NCBI GenBank assembly: GCA_903903205.1
Contig: CAIUXU010000460.1
Span: forward strand, 1-13,064
Origin: an uncultured Syntrophobacterales bacterium
GTDB lineage: Bacteria > Desulfobacterota > Syntrophia > Syntrophales > UBA5619
Direction of reading: 5' to 3'
DNA: 13,064 nucleotides
In this document: positions 1 to 6,503 of the stretch, one piece after another
Position numbering within the stretch: position 1 is the stretch's first letter
Layout of the letters: every line of letters starts with the position of its first letter
Position numbers and translations under genes: made by a program
Notes under the pieces: generated by a model
What the model was told of the DNA's origin: nothing
Seen by the model: only the letters and a program-made list of their open reading frames with translations
The model's database searches: none

Positions 1-1471
1 CATCGACGATTTCCAGTTTCTCCCCCCGGTTCTCGTAGAAGAGCGGCAAGGTCGCCCCGTCCGCCACGGCTCGCTGGAAATCATAGATGGAGACATACTT
101 GCCAAAAACCTCGCGGGTCATCTGTTTCTCCGCGTTGTCAATCAATGGGGTGCCGGTGAAGCCGATGAACTTGGCTCGCGGTATGGCCTTGCGCATGTTG
201 AGCGCAAGGCGGCCGTACTGGGTCCGGTGAGCCTCGTCGGAGATGACGATGATGTCTTCACGCGGGCTGTAGGCTTGATCAATCAACCGGTGGAACTTGT
301 GAATCAGGCTGAAGACATAACGATGGTTGTCCTTCAGGAGCTTCTCCAGTCCTTTGCCGTTCCTGGCCTTCGCCTTCTTGTTGGTGGCGGCGCCACAGCC
401 GGTGTAGGTGCCGAAAATCTGCTCGTCCAGTTCGTGCCGGTCGGTCATGATGACGAAGGTGTATTTCGCCGAGATCTTGCGGTGGATCTTCTCGGTCAGG
501 AAGATCATCGAGTAGGACTTCCCCGATCCCTGGGTATGCCAGAACACCCCCAACCGTCCCGCCTCCACTTCGGCTCGCACGACAGGATCTTTCGACTGCA
601 ACTTGTCGATCACGCGATTGACGCCGAGGTATTGGTGGTTCCGTGCCACGATCTTCTGGACTTCGCCTTCGGTCCGGTCAAAAAGGATGAAGTTCTCCAC
701 CAGGTCGAGGAGGGTTTTCTTGTTCAGGATGCCGCGCAAGAGCAACGGCAGGAGCGGCTGGGCCTTTTCCGGTTCCGGGTCTTCTTCCTTCAACCGTTTC
801 CAGCGGGAGAAATGTTCCATGATCGAGGTGATGGTGCCGTACTGGGCATCGACACCATTGGAGAGGATAATCAGCGCATTCCAGTGAAACAGGTGCGGAA
901 TGGTGTCCAGGTAATCGCTGTAGTTCTTTTTGAATGCCTTGTCGATGTGCTGGTCGTAGCGCTTCAACTCGATGAATATGAGCGGCAAGCCATTGACAAA
1001 ACAGATCAAGTCCGGGCGACGTCGCCAGAGCCTCCCCTGCACCCACAGCTCCCGCACCACCAGAAACCGGTTCTTCTCCAGGTTGGCCGGATCGTCGAAA
1101 TCAACGAGTTTCAGCCGCCGGTCGGTCATCTGGCCCGTAATGTCTCGATATTTGACCGGCACGCCATCCCGCAGCAGGCGGTACTTCTCTTCGTTCATCT
1201 GCACCAGGGTCTTGGTGAGGTCGTCACTCATGACCTGGGTCAGGGCTTCAAGGTATGCTTCATCCGGCAGCCCGGGATTCAGGCGTCGCAGCGCGGCATC
1301 CACCTCCCGCCGCAGCACCACTTCGCGATCGGATGCCCTTCCCAGCAGGCCGTCCGGCCCAAAGTCCTCCGTATCGTAGGCAAACACAGATTCCCACTTC
1401 AGCTCCTGCTCCAGCAGTTCCGCCGTGGGCTGTTGAATCAGGATGTCTTCGGAGTAGTCCTTGCGGGGCAT
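1..1471 (-). CDS. hsdR: Type I restriction enzyme, R (endonuclease/translocase) subunit, partial at its C-terminus
   Basis: The reading frame is open from an ATG at 1471 to the left edge, giving 490 residues of a protein that is usually about 1000. HsdR cuts DNA and pumps it with ATP as part of the HsdR-M-S complex. Visible parts: a PD-(D/E)XK nuclease core (Asp154 in RRPDL, Glu168 and Lys170 in FIELK); helicase Walker A TQGSGKS at 313-319; DEAH box at 412-415; motif III FTGTPL at 438-443. These are the family's nuclease domain followed by the first RecA-like domain; the second domain and the C-terminus lie outside the window. The start is preceded by GGAG (minus strand) a few bases upstream and begins 17 bp after the stop of the 63-residue gene, so it is the last seen gene of the operon. 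All key motifs are intact, so it is probably functional. Family identity is very secure. Confidence 0.95.
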   Translation of the reverse strand, partial: MPRKDYSEDILIQQPTAELLEQELKWESVFAYDTEDFGPDGLLGRASDREVVLRREVDAALRRLNPGLPDEAYLEALTQVMSDDLTKTLVQMNEEKYRLLRDGVPVKYRDITGQMTDRRLKLVDFDDPANLEKNRFLVVRELWVQGRLWRRRPDLICFVNGLPLIFIELKRYDQHIDKAFKKNYSDYLDTIPHLFHWNALIILSNGVDAQYGTITSIMEHFSRWKRLKEEDPEPEKAQPLLPLLLRGILNKKTLLDLVENFILFDRTEGEVQKIVARNHQYLGVNRVIDKLQSKDPVVRAEVEAGRLGVFWHTQGSGKSYSMIFLTEKIHRKISAKYTFVIMTDRHELDEQIFGTYTGCGAATNKKAKARNGKGLEKLLKDNHRYVFSLIHKFHRLIDQAYSPREDIIVISDEAHRTQYGRLALNMRKAIPRAKFIGFTGTPLIDNAEKQMTREVFGKYVSIYDFQRAVADGATLPLFYENRGEKLEIVD

Positions 1472-1488
1472 GTGGTCTCCACTATGGA

Positions 1489-1680
1489 TCAAGCTGTTTG
1501 CTTCGGTAACGCATCCTCATCATTCACTGTGACCCGGTCAATCTGTTCGCCACGCCGGACGACCAAAGCGGTGCCGGTCTGCGCGGCAACCTGGCGGGCA
1601 CGTTTGGCGGCGCGTCGGATGGCATGGATTGAACCGGCCATGTCACCGTCTTTTGCCTGTTCTATTGCGTTCTGATTCAT
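1489..1680 (-). CDS. Small protein of the zeta-kinase module, putative antitoxin or partner
   Basis: A 63-residue basic protein. Its start ATG (1680-1678) overlaps the stop of the zeta-kinase gene by 4 bases (ATGA), which implies translational coupling. An N-terminal helix-like segment is followed by an Arg/Lys/Ala-rich helix (IRRAAKRARQVAAQTG, about 21-36) and a short beta-like stretch TALVVRRGEQIDRV (37-50). Small proteins with this R/K-R-A-R-x-x-A-x-x-T-x-T-x-L-V-V pattern next to P-loop zeta kinases are familiar to me, but I cannot name a characterised family. No transmembrane segment or DNA-binding domain is evident. By position it is the likely antidote of the kinase. It comes after the toxin, unlike epsilon-zeta and PezAT, where the antitoxin comes first. 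It sits 17 bp ahead of hsdR. That it is a gene is well supported; the function is inference. Confidence 0.7.
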   Translation of the reverse strand: MNQNAIEQAKDGDMAGSIHAIRRAAKRARQVAAQTGTALVVRRGEQIDRVTVNDEDALPKQTA

Positions 1681-2198
1681 GGTTTTTCACTCCAGTCGAT
1701 GAGTTGCGGTTCGTCCCCGGCGTTGTCGTAGAGCGCCCAGGAATCCACCAGTACCCGATACAGGTTATCGAAGTTGGTGCGTCCTGCGGCAAAACGCCGC
1801 CGTATGACCGCTTCCGGTACGTCATGTCCCCCTTGCCGCACCCTCTCGGCAACACGTGCGATGGCCATTTCCGCCGACGGCAGGGACAGGAAAAGAAGTT
1901 TCACATGATAGCCTTCGGCCTGCCAGCCGGGGATCATCCGGGCATAGGTTCTTCCGGCGAGGGTGGTCTCAAAGGAAAAGCTTACGCCGAGCCGGGAATG
2001 TGCGTGGATCTCTCTCAGCATGAGTCTGCCCGCCTTCACTGCGGCAAGGTCCGGCAGGAACGGAGAGAGTCCGGCGGCGATCAGGTCGGCATTGACGAAG
2101 ATCGGGCAGCCGGCTTCATTCGGCAGGAACTCGCGGGCGAAGGTGGTCTTGCCCGTGCCGTTGGGACCGGCAATGATGACAATCTTTTTTTCGGTCAT
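1677..2198 (-). CDS. Zeta-toxin-family P-loop kinase embedded in the restriction operon
   Basis: A 173-residue protein. Known zeta/PezT toxins are kinases that phosphorylate UDP-N-acetylamino sugars and block cell-wall synthesis; some short homologues have other or unknown substrates. Seen here: Walker A GPNGTGKTT (11-19); the substrate-side segment FVNADLIAAGLSP (35-47, Asp38 as candidate catalytic base); FETTLAGRTY (76-85, with Glu77); and an Arg-rich lid region RVAERVRQGGHDVPEAVIRRRF (about 115-136). The short length fits stand-alone zeta-type kinases without PezT's extra C-terminal part. The ATG overlaps the hsdS stop by 4 bases and has AAGGAGG seven bases upstream; the stop overlaps the next gene in the same way. 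It is thus fused transcriptionally, and probably translationally, to the hsd operon, between hsdS and hsdR. Family call is secure; the toxic activity is inferred. Confidence 0.9.
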   Translation of the reverse strand: MTEKKIVIIAGPNGTGKTTFAREFLPNEAGCPIFVNADLIAAGLSPFLPDLAAVKAGRLMLREIHAHSRLGVSFSFETTLAGRTYARMIPGWQAEGYHVKLLFLSLPSAEMAIARVAERVRQGGHDVPEAVIRRRFAAGRTNFDNLYRVLVDSWALYDNAGDEPQLIDWSEKP

Positions 2199-3433
2199 GC
2201 TGCGACCTCCTTGGGCAGGTTGATGCGGCTAACGTCCAGCGCTCCAGACATCAGCTTGGGGAGAAGCAGGTCGCGAGCTTGACGTAAGGATCTATTATGA
2301 AGGCCAATGCTCTGTATCTGTTCCAAAACAGCATTTAGAGAACTTGTTAACTCGGCAAGTAGCATTGGATCAGGCACAAGAACTTGCCATTTTTTTAGAA
2401 CCTTCCAGTTAGCACGGGGCATTTTAGTGCCATTGGACGTCGCGACGGAGTGAGCGACAAAGGCATCCGATGACACTATGAGTGCCACTAATGGTAACAA
2501 ATCTAGACTCTTTGCTCTGATTGTAATAACGTCAGTGGAAGTAATCCCACTGATGGGGGCAATCCCAACTTTATGGAAATAAGGCCGAATTTTCCCGAAA
2601 AGGATGTCGCCATTGGAAAATTTTAGCTTTGTGCTGCCGACCTTTTTTGCATAATCCCAATCCGTTAGAGATATGGAACGCTGTGGCATATGTTCCATAC
2701 TGAGGTAAGGGGTGCCAGCAGGAAGTTCATTTGGATCGACGGCGTCTCGAATATCATCACAAATGTCTCCCAGTTGCTCCCATGCCCAGCCTTCCGGTAC
2801 CCCATCCGTGACCGGTACGGTTTCATGCCCCGGAAATCGCAGCTTCACTAACCATTCGCGATACAGCAGCCTGGCCGATTCTTCCAGCAACTGGATACGT
2901 CGCTGGTTGGCAGAGATGAGGTCGTCGTAGATGGAGAGAAAATCTCGAATCTTGATTTGGTCTTTGATAGGTGGACGGTGAACAAGGATTTTTTTCAGTT
3001 CACTACCGCGAATCCCTTTCACTGTGACGCCGCTAACAATGGCCATCACTCTGGATCGTCCAACGGATGACTTGAAGTAATAATAATAGAAGTGCGGATC
3101 AGCAGCTTCTTGATCGAGGCGAACCCGTATTATCGAGGACTCAAAGGTCATAGGTTGTGTTGGCCTAAAGACCAGCGAGCACTTGCCTGCACCTTCTTCG
3201 ACCAGAGAACGGCGACCAAAAAGAAGATCACCATCTTGAAGGGAGGACTTTTCCATTTCATGGTCGGTAAGTTGGAGCAATCTCATCGGCTGATCTCCTA
3301 TTCGATCATACCCAAACAGCTCTCCCATGTTGACCACCCTAACCCCTGATCCATGATATTCCTTGGGCTTGTAAACGCCGTTACGGCTGTCTTCTGAGTA
3401 TAGAGCCTCAAAGCTTACCTCCTGCCAGCTCAT
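2195..3433 (-). CDS. hsdS: Type I restriction-modification specificity (S) subunit
   Basis: A 412-residue DNA-recognition subunit that directs the methylase and nuclease to a bipartite target. Layout: target recognition domain 1 at about 1-155; a conserved helical spacer at about 156-196 (KIRDFLSIYDDLI, then EESARLLYREW); target recognition domain 2 at about 215-365; and a second helical repeat near 366-400 ending RQARDLLLPKLMSGAL, a typical HsdS tail. The length matches the family. The ATG overlaps the hsdM stop (ATGA) and has GAGGAG eight bases upstream. The recognition domains are visibly richer in A/T than the rest of the operon (25 G+C of 60 at 2521-2580, against 35 of 60 at 4801-4860 in hsdM), as expected if specificity domains are exchanged horizontally. 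The DNA target cannot be read from the sequence. Confidence 0.95.
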   Translation of the reverse strand: MSWQEVSFEALYSEDSRNGVYKPKEYHGSGVRVVNMGELFGYDRIGDQPMRLLQLTDHEMEKSSLQDGDLLFGRRSLVEEGAGKCSLVFRPTQPMTFESSIIRVRLDQEAADPHFYYYYFKSSVGRSRVMAIVSGVTVKGIRGSELKKILVHRPPIKDQIKIRDFLSIYDDLISANQRRIQLLEESARLLYREWLVKLRFPGHETVPVTDGVPEGWAWEQLGDICDDIRDAVDPNELPAGTPYLSMEHMPQRSISLTDWDYAKKVGSTKLKFSNGDILFGKIRPYFHKVGIAPISGITSTDVITIRAKSLDLLPLVALIVSSDAFVAHSVATSNGTKMPRANWKVLKKWQVLVPDPMLLAELTSSLNAVLEQIQSIGLHNRSLRQARDLLLPKLMSGALDVSRINLPKEVAA

Positions 3434-5625
3434 ATCATCAGCTCCTCGAAATTCACCCGAATCCGTTCCGCCAGCAGTACCGTCTTCGCGTTCAGTTCCT
3501 CTAATTCGGTGTGGATCTCAGCCAGCCGCGCTTGGAAGTCCTCCTCGTCTTCCTCCGTCGGCGCGGATACGCCCACATAGCGGCCCGGTGTCAGGCTGTA
3601 GTCGTTTGACGCAATGTCGGTACGGTGGACAGCTTTGCAGAGACCCGGCACATCGGCATATACAGCGAGAGGGAAGCGGTGATGCAGCCAGTGTACCTGA
3701 CCGATGAAGTAGGCCGCCTGCTTAAGCGCCTCCAAGGCTAGATCACGGATGGTTGGCTCGTCATCCTTCTTCTGATCTGCCGCCGTGAGCGCCCGCTTCA
3801 ACTCACGGGCACGTTTATTGTCGTAGGCATCCGCCTTGCGGGATGAAAGACTCTTTTCCGCTGTATCGAGAAGCTTCAGCCACAGTTTGTGGCGGGCTTC
3901 CACCTCTTTCTGCGTCGTCTTCAGCATGGGCATCAGGGCATTCAGTTCGGCCTGTAAGGTCACCTGTCCGGCATGGGTGGTCAGGCCTGTGCTGAGCGAA
4001 GTCGAAGCGGCGGCGATCTTTTCGCGAACGGCGGCTGCCTTGTTGAGCAGGCCGGCCACATCTTGGGTAATGGCGGCAGTCTGCTCTCCGGCCGCTTTCA
4101 GCTCGGCCCGGAATGCGGTCAACTGGACCTCGGTGATCTGCTCCTCTTTGGGGATATCCTTGTTCAGTTCGGCCAGCTTCACCTTATCGGCAAAGGTGGT
4201 CAGCAGGGCGGCCAGTTCCTGCACCGTCTCGCCATCCGCTGCGAGCCGGACCGGCAGTGCGGCCAGCCAATCATCGGCTCGGCGCTGGTACAAGGCCACC
4301 AGGTTGATGAACTTCTCCTGTTCCCCCCGGTAGAGCCAGGTGATAGCGCTCAGGTTTGCCAGTTGCTCTTCGGTGAAGATGTGCGATCGGGCGGAGACAA
4401 CGTGGTAAACATTGCGGACATCGATCATCAGCACGGTGTCGAGTCGTTCTTTCGCTTTTCCCTTGTCGAAGAACCAGAGGGTACAGGGGAGACTGCGGGT
4501 GTAGAAGAATTTGGGGCCGATGGCCATCATGACGTCCACATGGCCGGTCTCCACCAGTTTCTGGCGGATCTCCTTGTCCTTGTTGCCGGCATCGGATGCC
4601 GACGACGCCATGACGAATCCGGCCCGGCCGGTACTGTTCATGTAGGAGTAAAAGTACTGTATCCAGAGGCTGTTGGCGTTGGAGATGGCCCCGGTCTTGG
4701 CGTTGGTGCCGGGGAGACCGAAGGGGAGCCGGTCGTCTTCGCCGACATGGCCCTCTACCCGCTTGGTGTCCACCGAATCGACGTTGAACGGCGGATTGGC
4801 CATGACGTAGTCGCAGCGGCCCAGCATGGTGTGCTGGTCTTCGTAGAAGGTGTTTCCCTGGATGATCTTGCCGTCGAGTCCATGCACAGCCAGGTTCATG
4901 CGGGCGAGCTTGGTGTTGGTGTCGGATTTCTCCTGGCCGAAGAAGGTGGCATTATCGTTGGGGTTCTGGTGGCGCACCTCCTCGATGAAGTGGCCGGACT
5001 GCACAAACATGCCCGCCGATCCGACCGCCGGGTCGAGGATAATGCCATGATCCGGTTCGATCACATTGACGATCATCCGGACCAGCGAGGGTGGCGTGAA
5101 GAATTCGCCCCCTTCCTGGGCGCCGCTTTGGGCAAATTTATTGAGAAAGTATTCGTAGATGCGGCCGAAGACATCGCCAGTGGCCTTTTTCAGCGAATCA
5201 CGATTGAATATTTTAAGTATCTCCGCAAGCAGACCGGGTTCAAAGGCGGTATATCCCCGTGGCAAAGCCCCCTTGAGGACCTCATACTCGTTCTCGATCA
5301 GGTCCATTGCATCGTCGAGAGCCTTGCCGACATCTTTCCCCTGGGGGAGGTCGGACAGATAGTCGTAACGGGCCTCCTCCGGCAGGTACATGGCGGCCTT
5401 GCCCTGGAACTCCAGTTTGATCAGGGGCTCGCGTTGCGTGGCCGGTATCTGGGCGGGGATGGCTCTCTCGATCTCGTCCAGATAGGATTTGAAGCGGTTG
5501 TCCGCATGGCGCAGGAAGATCAGGCCGAGGACCGGCATGGAGTATTCGGCGGCAGTCAGCTTGGAGTTGGCTCGCAACTGGTCGGCGGCTTCCCAGAGTT
5601 CAGTTTCTATTTGATGGGTATTCAT
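3430..5625 (-). CDS. hsdM: Type I restriction-modification DNA methyltransferase (M) subunit
   Basis: A 731-residue N6-adenine methyltransferase. The start MNTHQIETELW at 5625 matches the usual HsdM N-terminus and is preceded by GGGAG; the frame is open further upstream but overlaps the HD gene there. Seen: N-terminal helical domain (1-160); GEFFTPPSLVRMIV (173-186); SAM-binding motif I DPAVGSAGMF (198-207, GSAG in place of the commoner GSGG); catalytic motif IV NPPF (277-280). Beyond about 470 is a long Ala/Lys/Glu-rich, probably coiled-coil extension, with an acidic stretch PTEEDEEDFQ near the C-terminus. This makes it longer than classical HsdM proteins of about 500 residues but similar to a known long subgroup. 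An ATG at 5682 (GGAGG 11 bases upstream) is an alternative start adding 19 residues. The stop overlaps hsdS by 4 bases. A short dispersed-repeat-like sequence lies in frame at 3987-4008. Confidence 0.95.
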   Translation of the reverse strand: MNTHQIETELWEAADQLRANSKLTAAEYSMPVLGLIFLRHADNRFKSYLDEIERAIPAQIPATQREPLIKLEFQGKAAMYLPEEARYDYLSDLPQGKDVGKALDDAMDLIENEYEVLKGALPRGYTAFEPGLLAEILKIFNRDSLKKATGDVFGRIYEYFLNKFAQSGAQEGGEFFTPPSLVRMIVNVIEPDHGIILDPAVGSAGMFVQSGHFIEEVRHQNPNDNATFFGQEKSDTNTKLARMNLAVHGLDGKIIQGNTFYEDQHTMLGRCDYVMANPPFNVDSVDTKRVEGHVGEDDRLPFGLPGTNAKTGAISNANSLWIQYFYSYMNSTGRAGFVMASSASDAGNKDKEIRQKLVETGHVDVMMAIGPKFFYTRSLPCTLWFFDKGKAKERLDTVLMIDVRNVYHVVSARSHIFTEEQLANLSAITWLYRGEQEKFINLVALYQRRADDWLAALPVRLAADGETVQELAALLTTFADKVKLAELNKDIPKEEQITEVQLTAFRAELKAAGEQTAAITQDVAGLLNKAAAVREKIAAASTSLSTGLTTHAGQVTLQAELNALMPMLKTTQKEVEARHKLWLKLLDTAEKSLSSRKADAYDNKRARELKRALTAADQKKDDEPTIRDLALEALKQAAYFIGQVHWLHHRFPLAVYADVPGLCKAVHRTDIASNDYSLTPGRYVGVSAPTEEDEEDFQARLAEIHTELEELNAKTVLLAERIRVNFEELMI
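3987..4008. repeat. Short dispersed-repeat-like sequence inside hsdM
   Basis: The core GCTGAGCGAAGTCGAAGC (3991-4008) resembles a TGAGCGAAGTCGAAG-type motif that recurs in many environmental bacterial genomes; other frames of it read LSEVEA and AERSRS, peptides often seen where it occurs. Here it is in frame in the hsdM coiled-coil extension and encodes ASTSLSTG. Only one copy is visible in this window, so calling it a repeat depends on remembered resemblance. Confidence 0.4.
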
Positions 5626-5761
5626 CGGGCTCCCATGTGTCGTTTCTTGGCTATCGAAAAGGTTGCCGAAGGTTTCTTCCATCTTGCGACGTGCCTCCAA
5701 GGCAACGCCACGGGTTCCCTTCAACTTGCCGTCGATCAGATCGGACACAATTTTAACACGG
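5626..5761 (-). other. HD gene-hsdM spacer with a coding-like frame
   Basis: This 136-bp gap is open in the hsdM frame and reads like protein: it includes VSDLIDGKLKGTRGVALEA and RRKMEETFGNLFDSQET. Possible starts are GTG at 5748 (no good ribosome site) and ATG at 5682 (GGAGG 11 bases upstream). It may be a hsdM N-terminal extension, the remnant of another gene, or chance. I see no convincing promoter or terminator in it. Confidence 0.3.
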
Positions 5762-6358
5762 TTACCAGCGCGGATCCGGTTCCGTAATTTCTCCGGGAGA
5801 ATCTTCCGCGAGAAGGCGGCTGATATCGTCCGGCGCAAAAGGAAGGCCGGTGAACAGCCGCACCTCCAGCTCCTTCGTCTTTTCCCAGAGGAGAAGGATT
5901 GATGTTTTCCATTGCGGCGCCCGGCCGTATTTTTCGAGAATGTACCCCATCCGTTCGTCCAAAGGCACGATCCGGTCGTGAAGCACGCGCTTGTCTGCGT
6001 AGTTGACGATCTCCGCCTCGGATGGGGGGACAGCGGAGGCAAAATAGCTGTCCAGGCGGACATGCTGGCCGATGATGCTCCCCACTTCCGGATAGCCCAT
6101 TTCCAGCAGCAGTTGCGCCCCCGTCTCGGCATGGTCTTCCCGTGTCTGGAAACTCCGGGTCTTTGTTATGTCGTGGAGGAGTGCCGCGGCTCGGATCAAA
6201 TCCCGGTTCAGGCCATCCATGTTCAGGTGATCGACGATCAGCAGCGCGACCCGGCAAACCTGCCGGCAATGGGCCACGATATTGTCCAGCATCCCCATTT
6301 CGGCAACCATCCGCCGACATTCCAGCTCGGACGGGATCTTGATCCATTCTACATTCAT
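5762..6358 (-). CDS. HD-domain metal-dependent phosphohydrolase (HDIG-like)
   Basis: A 198-residue soluble protein. Metal-binding residues of the HD superfamily are visible in order: His30 (IVAHCRQV), the His62-Asp63 doublet in AALLHDITKT, His76 in REDHAETGAQLL, His99 in GQHV, and Asp122 in NYADKRV. Such enzymes remove phosphate from nucleotides or small phosphoesters; the substrate cannot be told from sequence. ATG 6358 is chosen over ATG 6370 because GAGGAG (6363-6368) lies at the right distance from it and would be inside the longer reading. The gene is codirectional with hsdM, with a 136-bp gap, so the two may be co-transcribed, but HD proteins are not standard parts of type I systems. 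A strong inverted repeat sits 17 bp upstream in its leader. Confidence 0.85.
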   Translation of the reverse strand: MNVEWIKIPSELECRRMVAEMGMLDNIVAHCRQVCRVALLIVDHLNMDGLNRDLIRAAALLHDITKTRSFQTREDHAETGAQLLLEMGYPEVGSIIGQHVRLDSYFASAVPPSEAEIVNYADKRVLHDRIVPLDERMGYILEKYGRAPQWKTSILLLWEKTKELEVRLFTGLPFAPDDISRLLAEDSPGEITEPDPRW

Positions 6359-6374
6359 GGGGCTCCTCATAGCA

Positions 6375-6420
6375 GATCGGCCGCGGAATGGCCAGCGGAT
6401 TTCCGCGGCGCCCGCCGATC
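6375..6420. promoter_or_regulatory. Interrupted inverted repeat (operator or leader hairpin) between divergent genes
   Basis: The left arm GATCGGCCGCGGAA (6375-6388) pairs fully with TTCCGCGG (6401-6408) plus CCGATC (6415-6420). This gives 8 + 6 base pairs, a 12-base loop and a 6-base bulge. It lies between two start codons, so it is unlikely to be an ordinary terminator. It ends just upstream of the HD gene's ribosome site and lies upstream of the proposed ligase -35 box. It could be a regulator-binding palindrome or an RNA hairpin in the HD leader. Confidence 0.55.
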
Positions 6421-6438
6421 ATTTTCTTTCGTTCCGGC

Positions 6439-6467
6439 TTGTGGATATTGATTTTAGCTGGTATGGA
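6439..6467 (+). promoter_or_regulatory. Candidate sigma-70 promoter of the acyl-CoA ligase gene
   Basis: A -35-like TTGTGG (6439-6444) and -10-like TATGGA (6462-6467) are separated by exactly 17 bp, 36 bp before the ligase start. The match is moderate. A weak stem (GGATCC 6465-6470 with GGGTCC 6481-6486) around an A-rich loop follows in the leader. Confidence 0.4.
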
Positions 6468-6503
6468 TCCAAAAAAATATGGGTCCTGAAACAGGAGGCG
6501 TTT

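Noticed and set aside
227..1675. 482-codon plus-strand open frame
   Set aside because: It is antisense to hsdR and its small neighbour, which have clear family motifs. Its translation has no recognisable domain; GC-rich codon bias leaves such frames open.
3973..5787. 604-codon plus-strand open frame
   Set aside because: It lies opposite hsdM, which is certain from its methylase motifs. The translation has low-complexity Gly/Val/Leu-rich character and no known domain.
5626..6132. Upstream in-frame extension of hsdM by 169 residues
   Set aside because: Most of it overlaps the HD gene in another frame and reads as an Arg/Ser/Trp-rich shadow translation. MNTHQIETELW at 5625 is the usual HsdM start. 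Only 5626-5761 was kept as a separate question.
6465..6486. GGATCC/GGGTCC hairpin with A-rich loop as a terminator or riboswitch
   Set aside because: The stem is only 6 bp with a G-T pair, has no T-tract, and lies directly before the ligase ribosome site; too weak to claim.
6282..6503. Longer start for the acyl-CoA ligase
   Set aside because: The extra residues are antisense to the HD gene's start and unlike the family. ATG 6504 has AGGAGG at the right distance.
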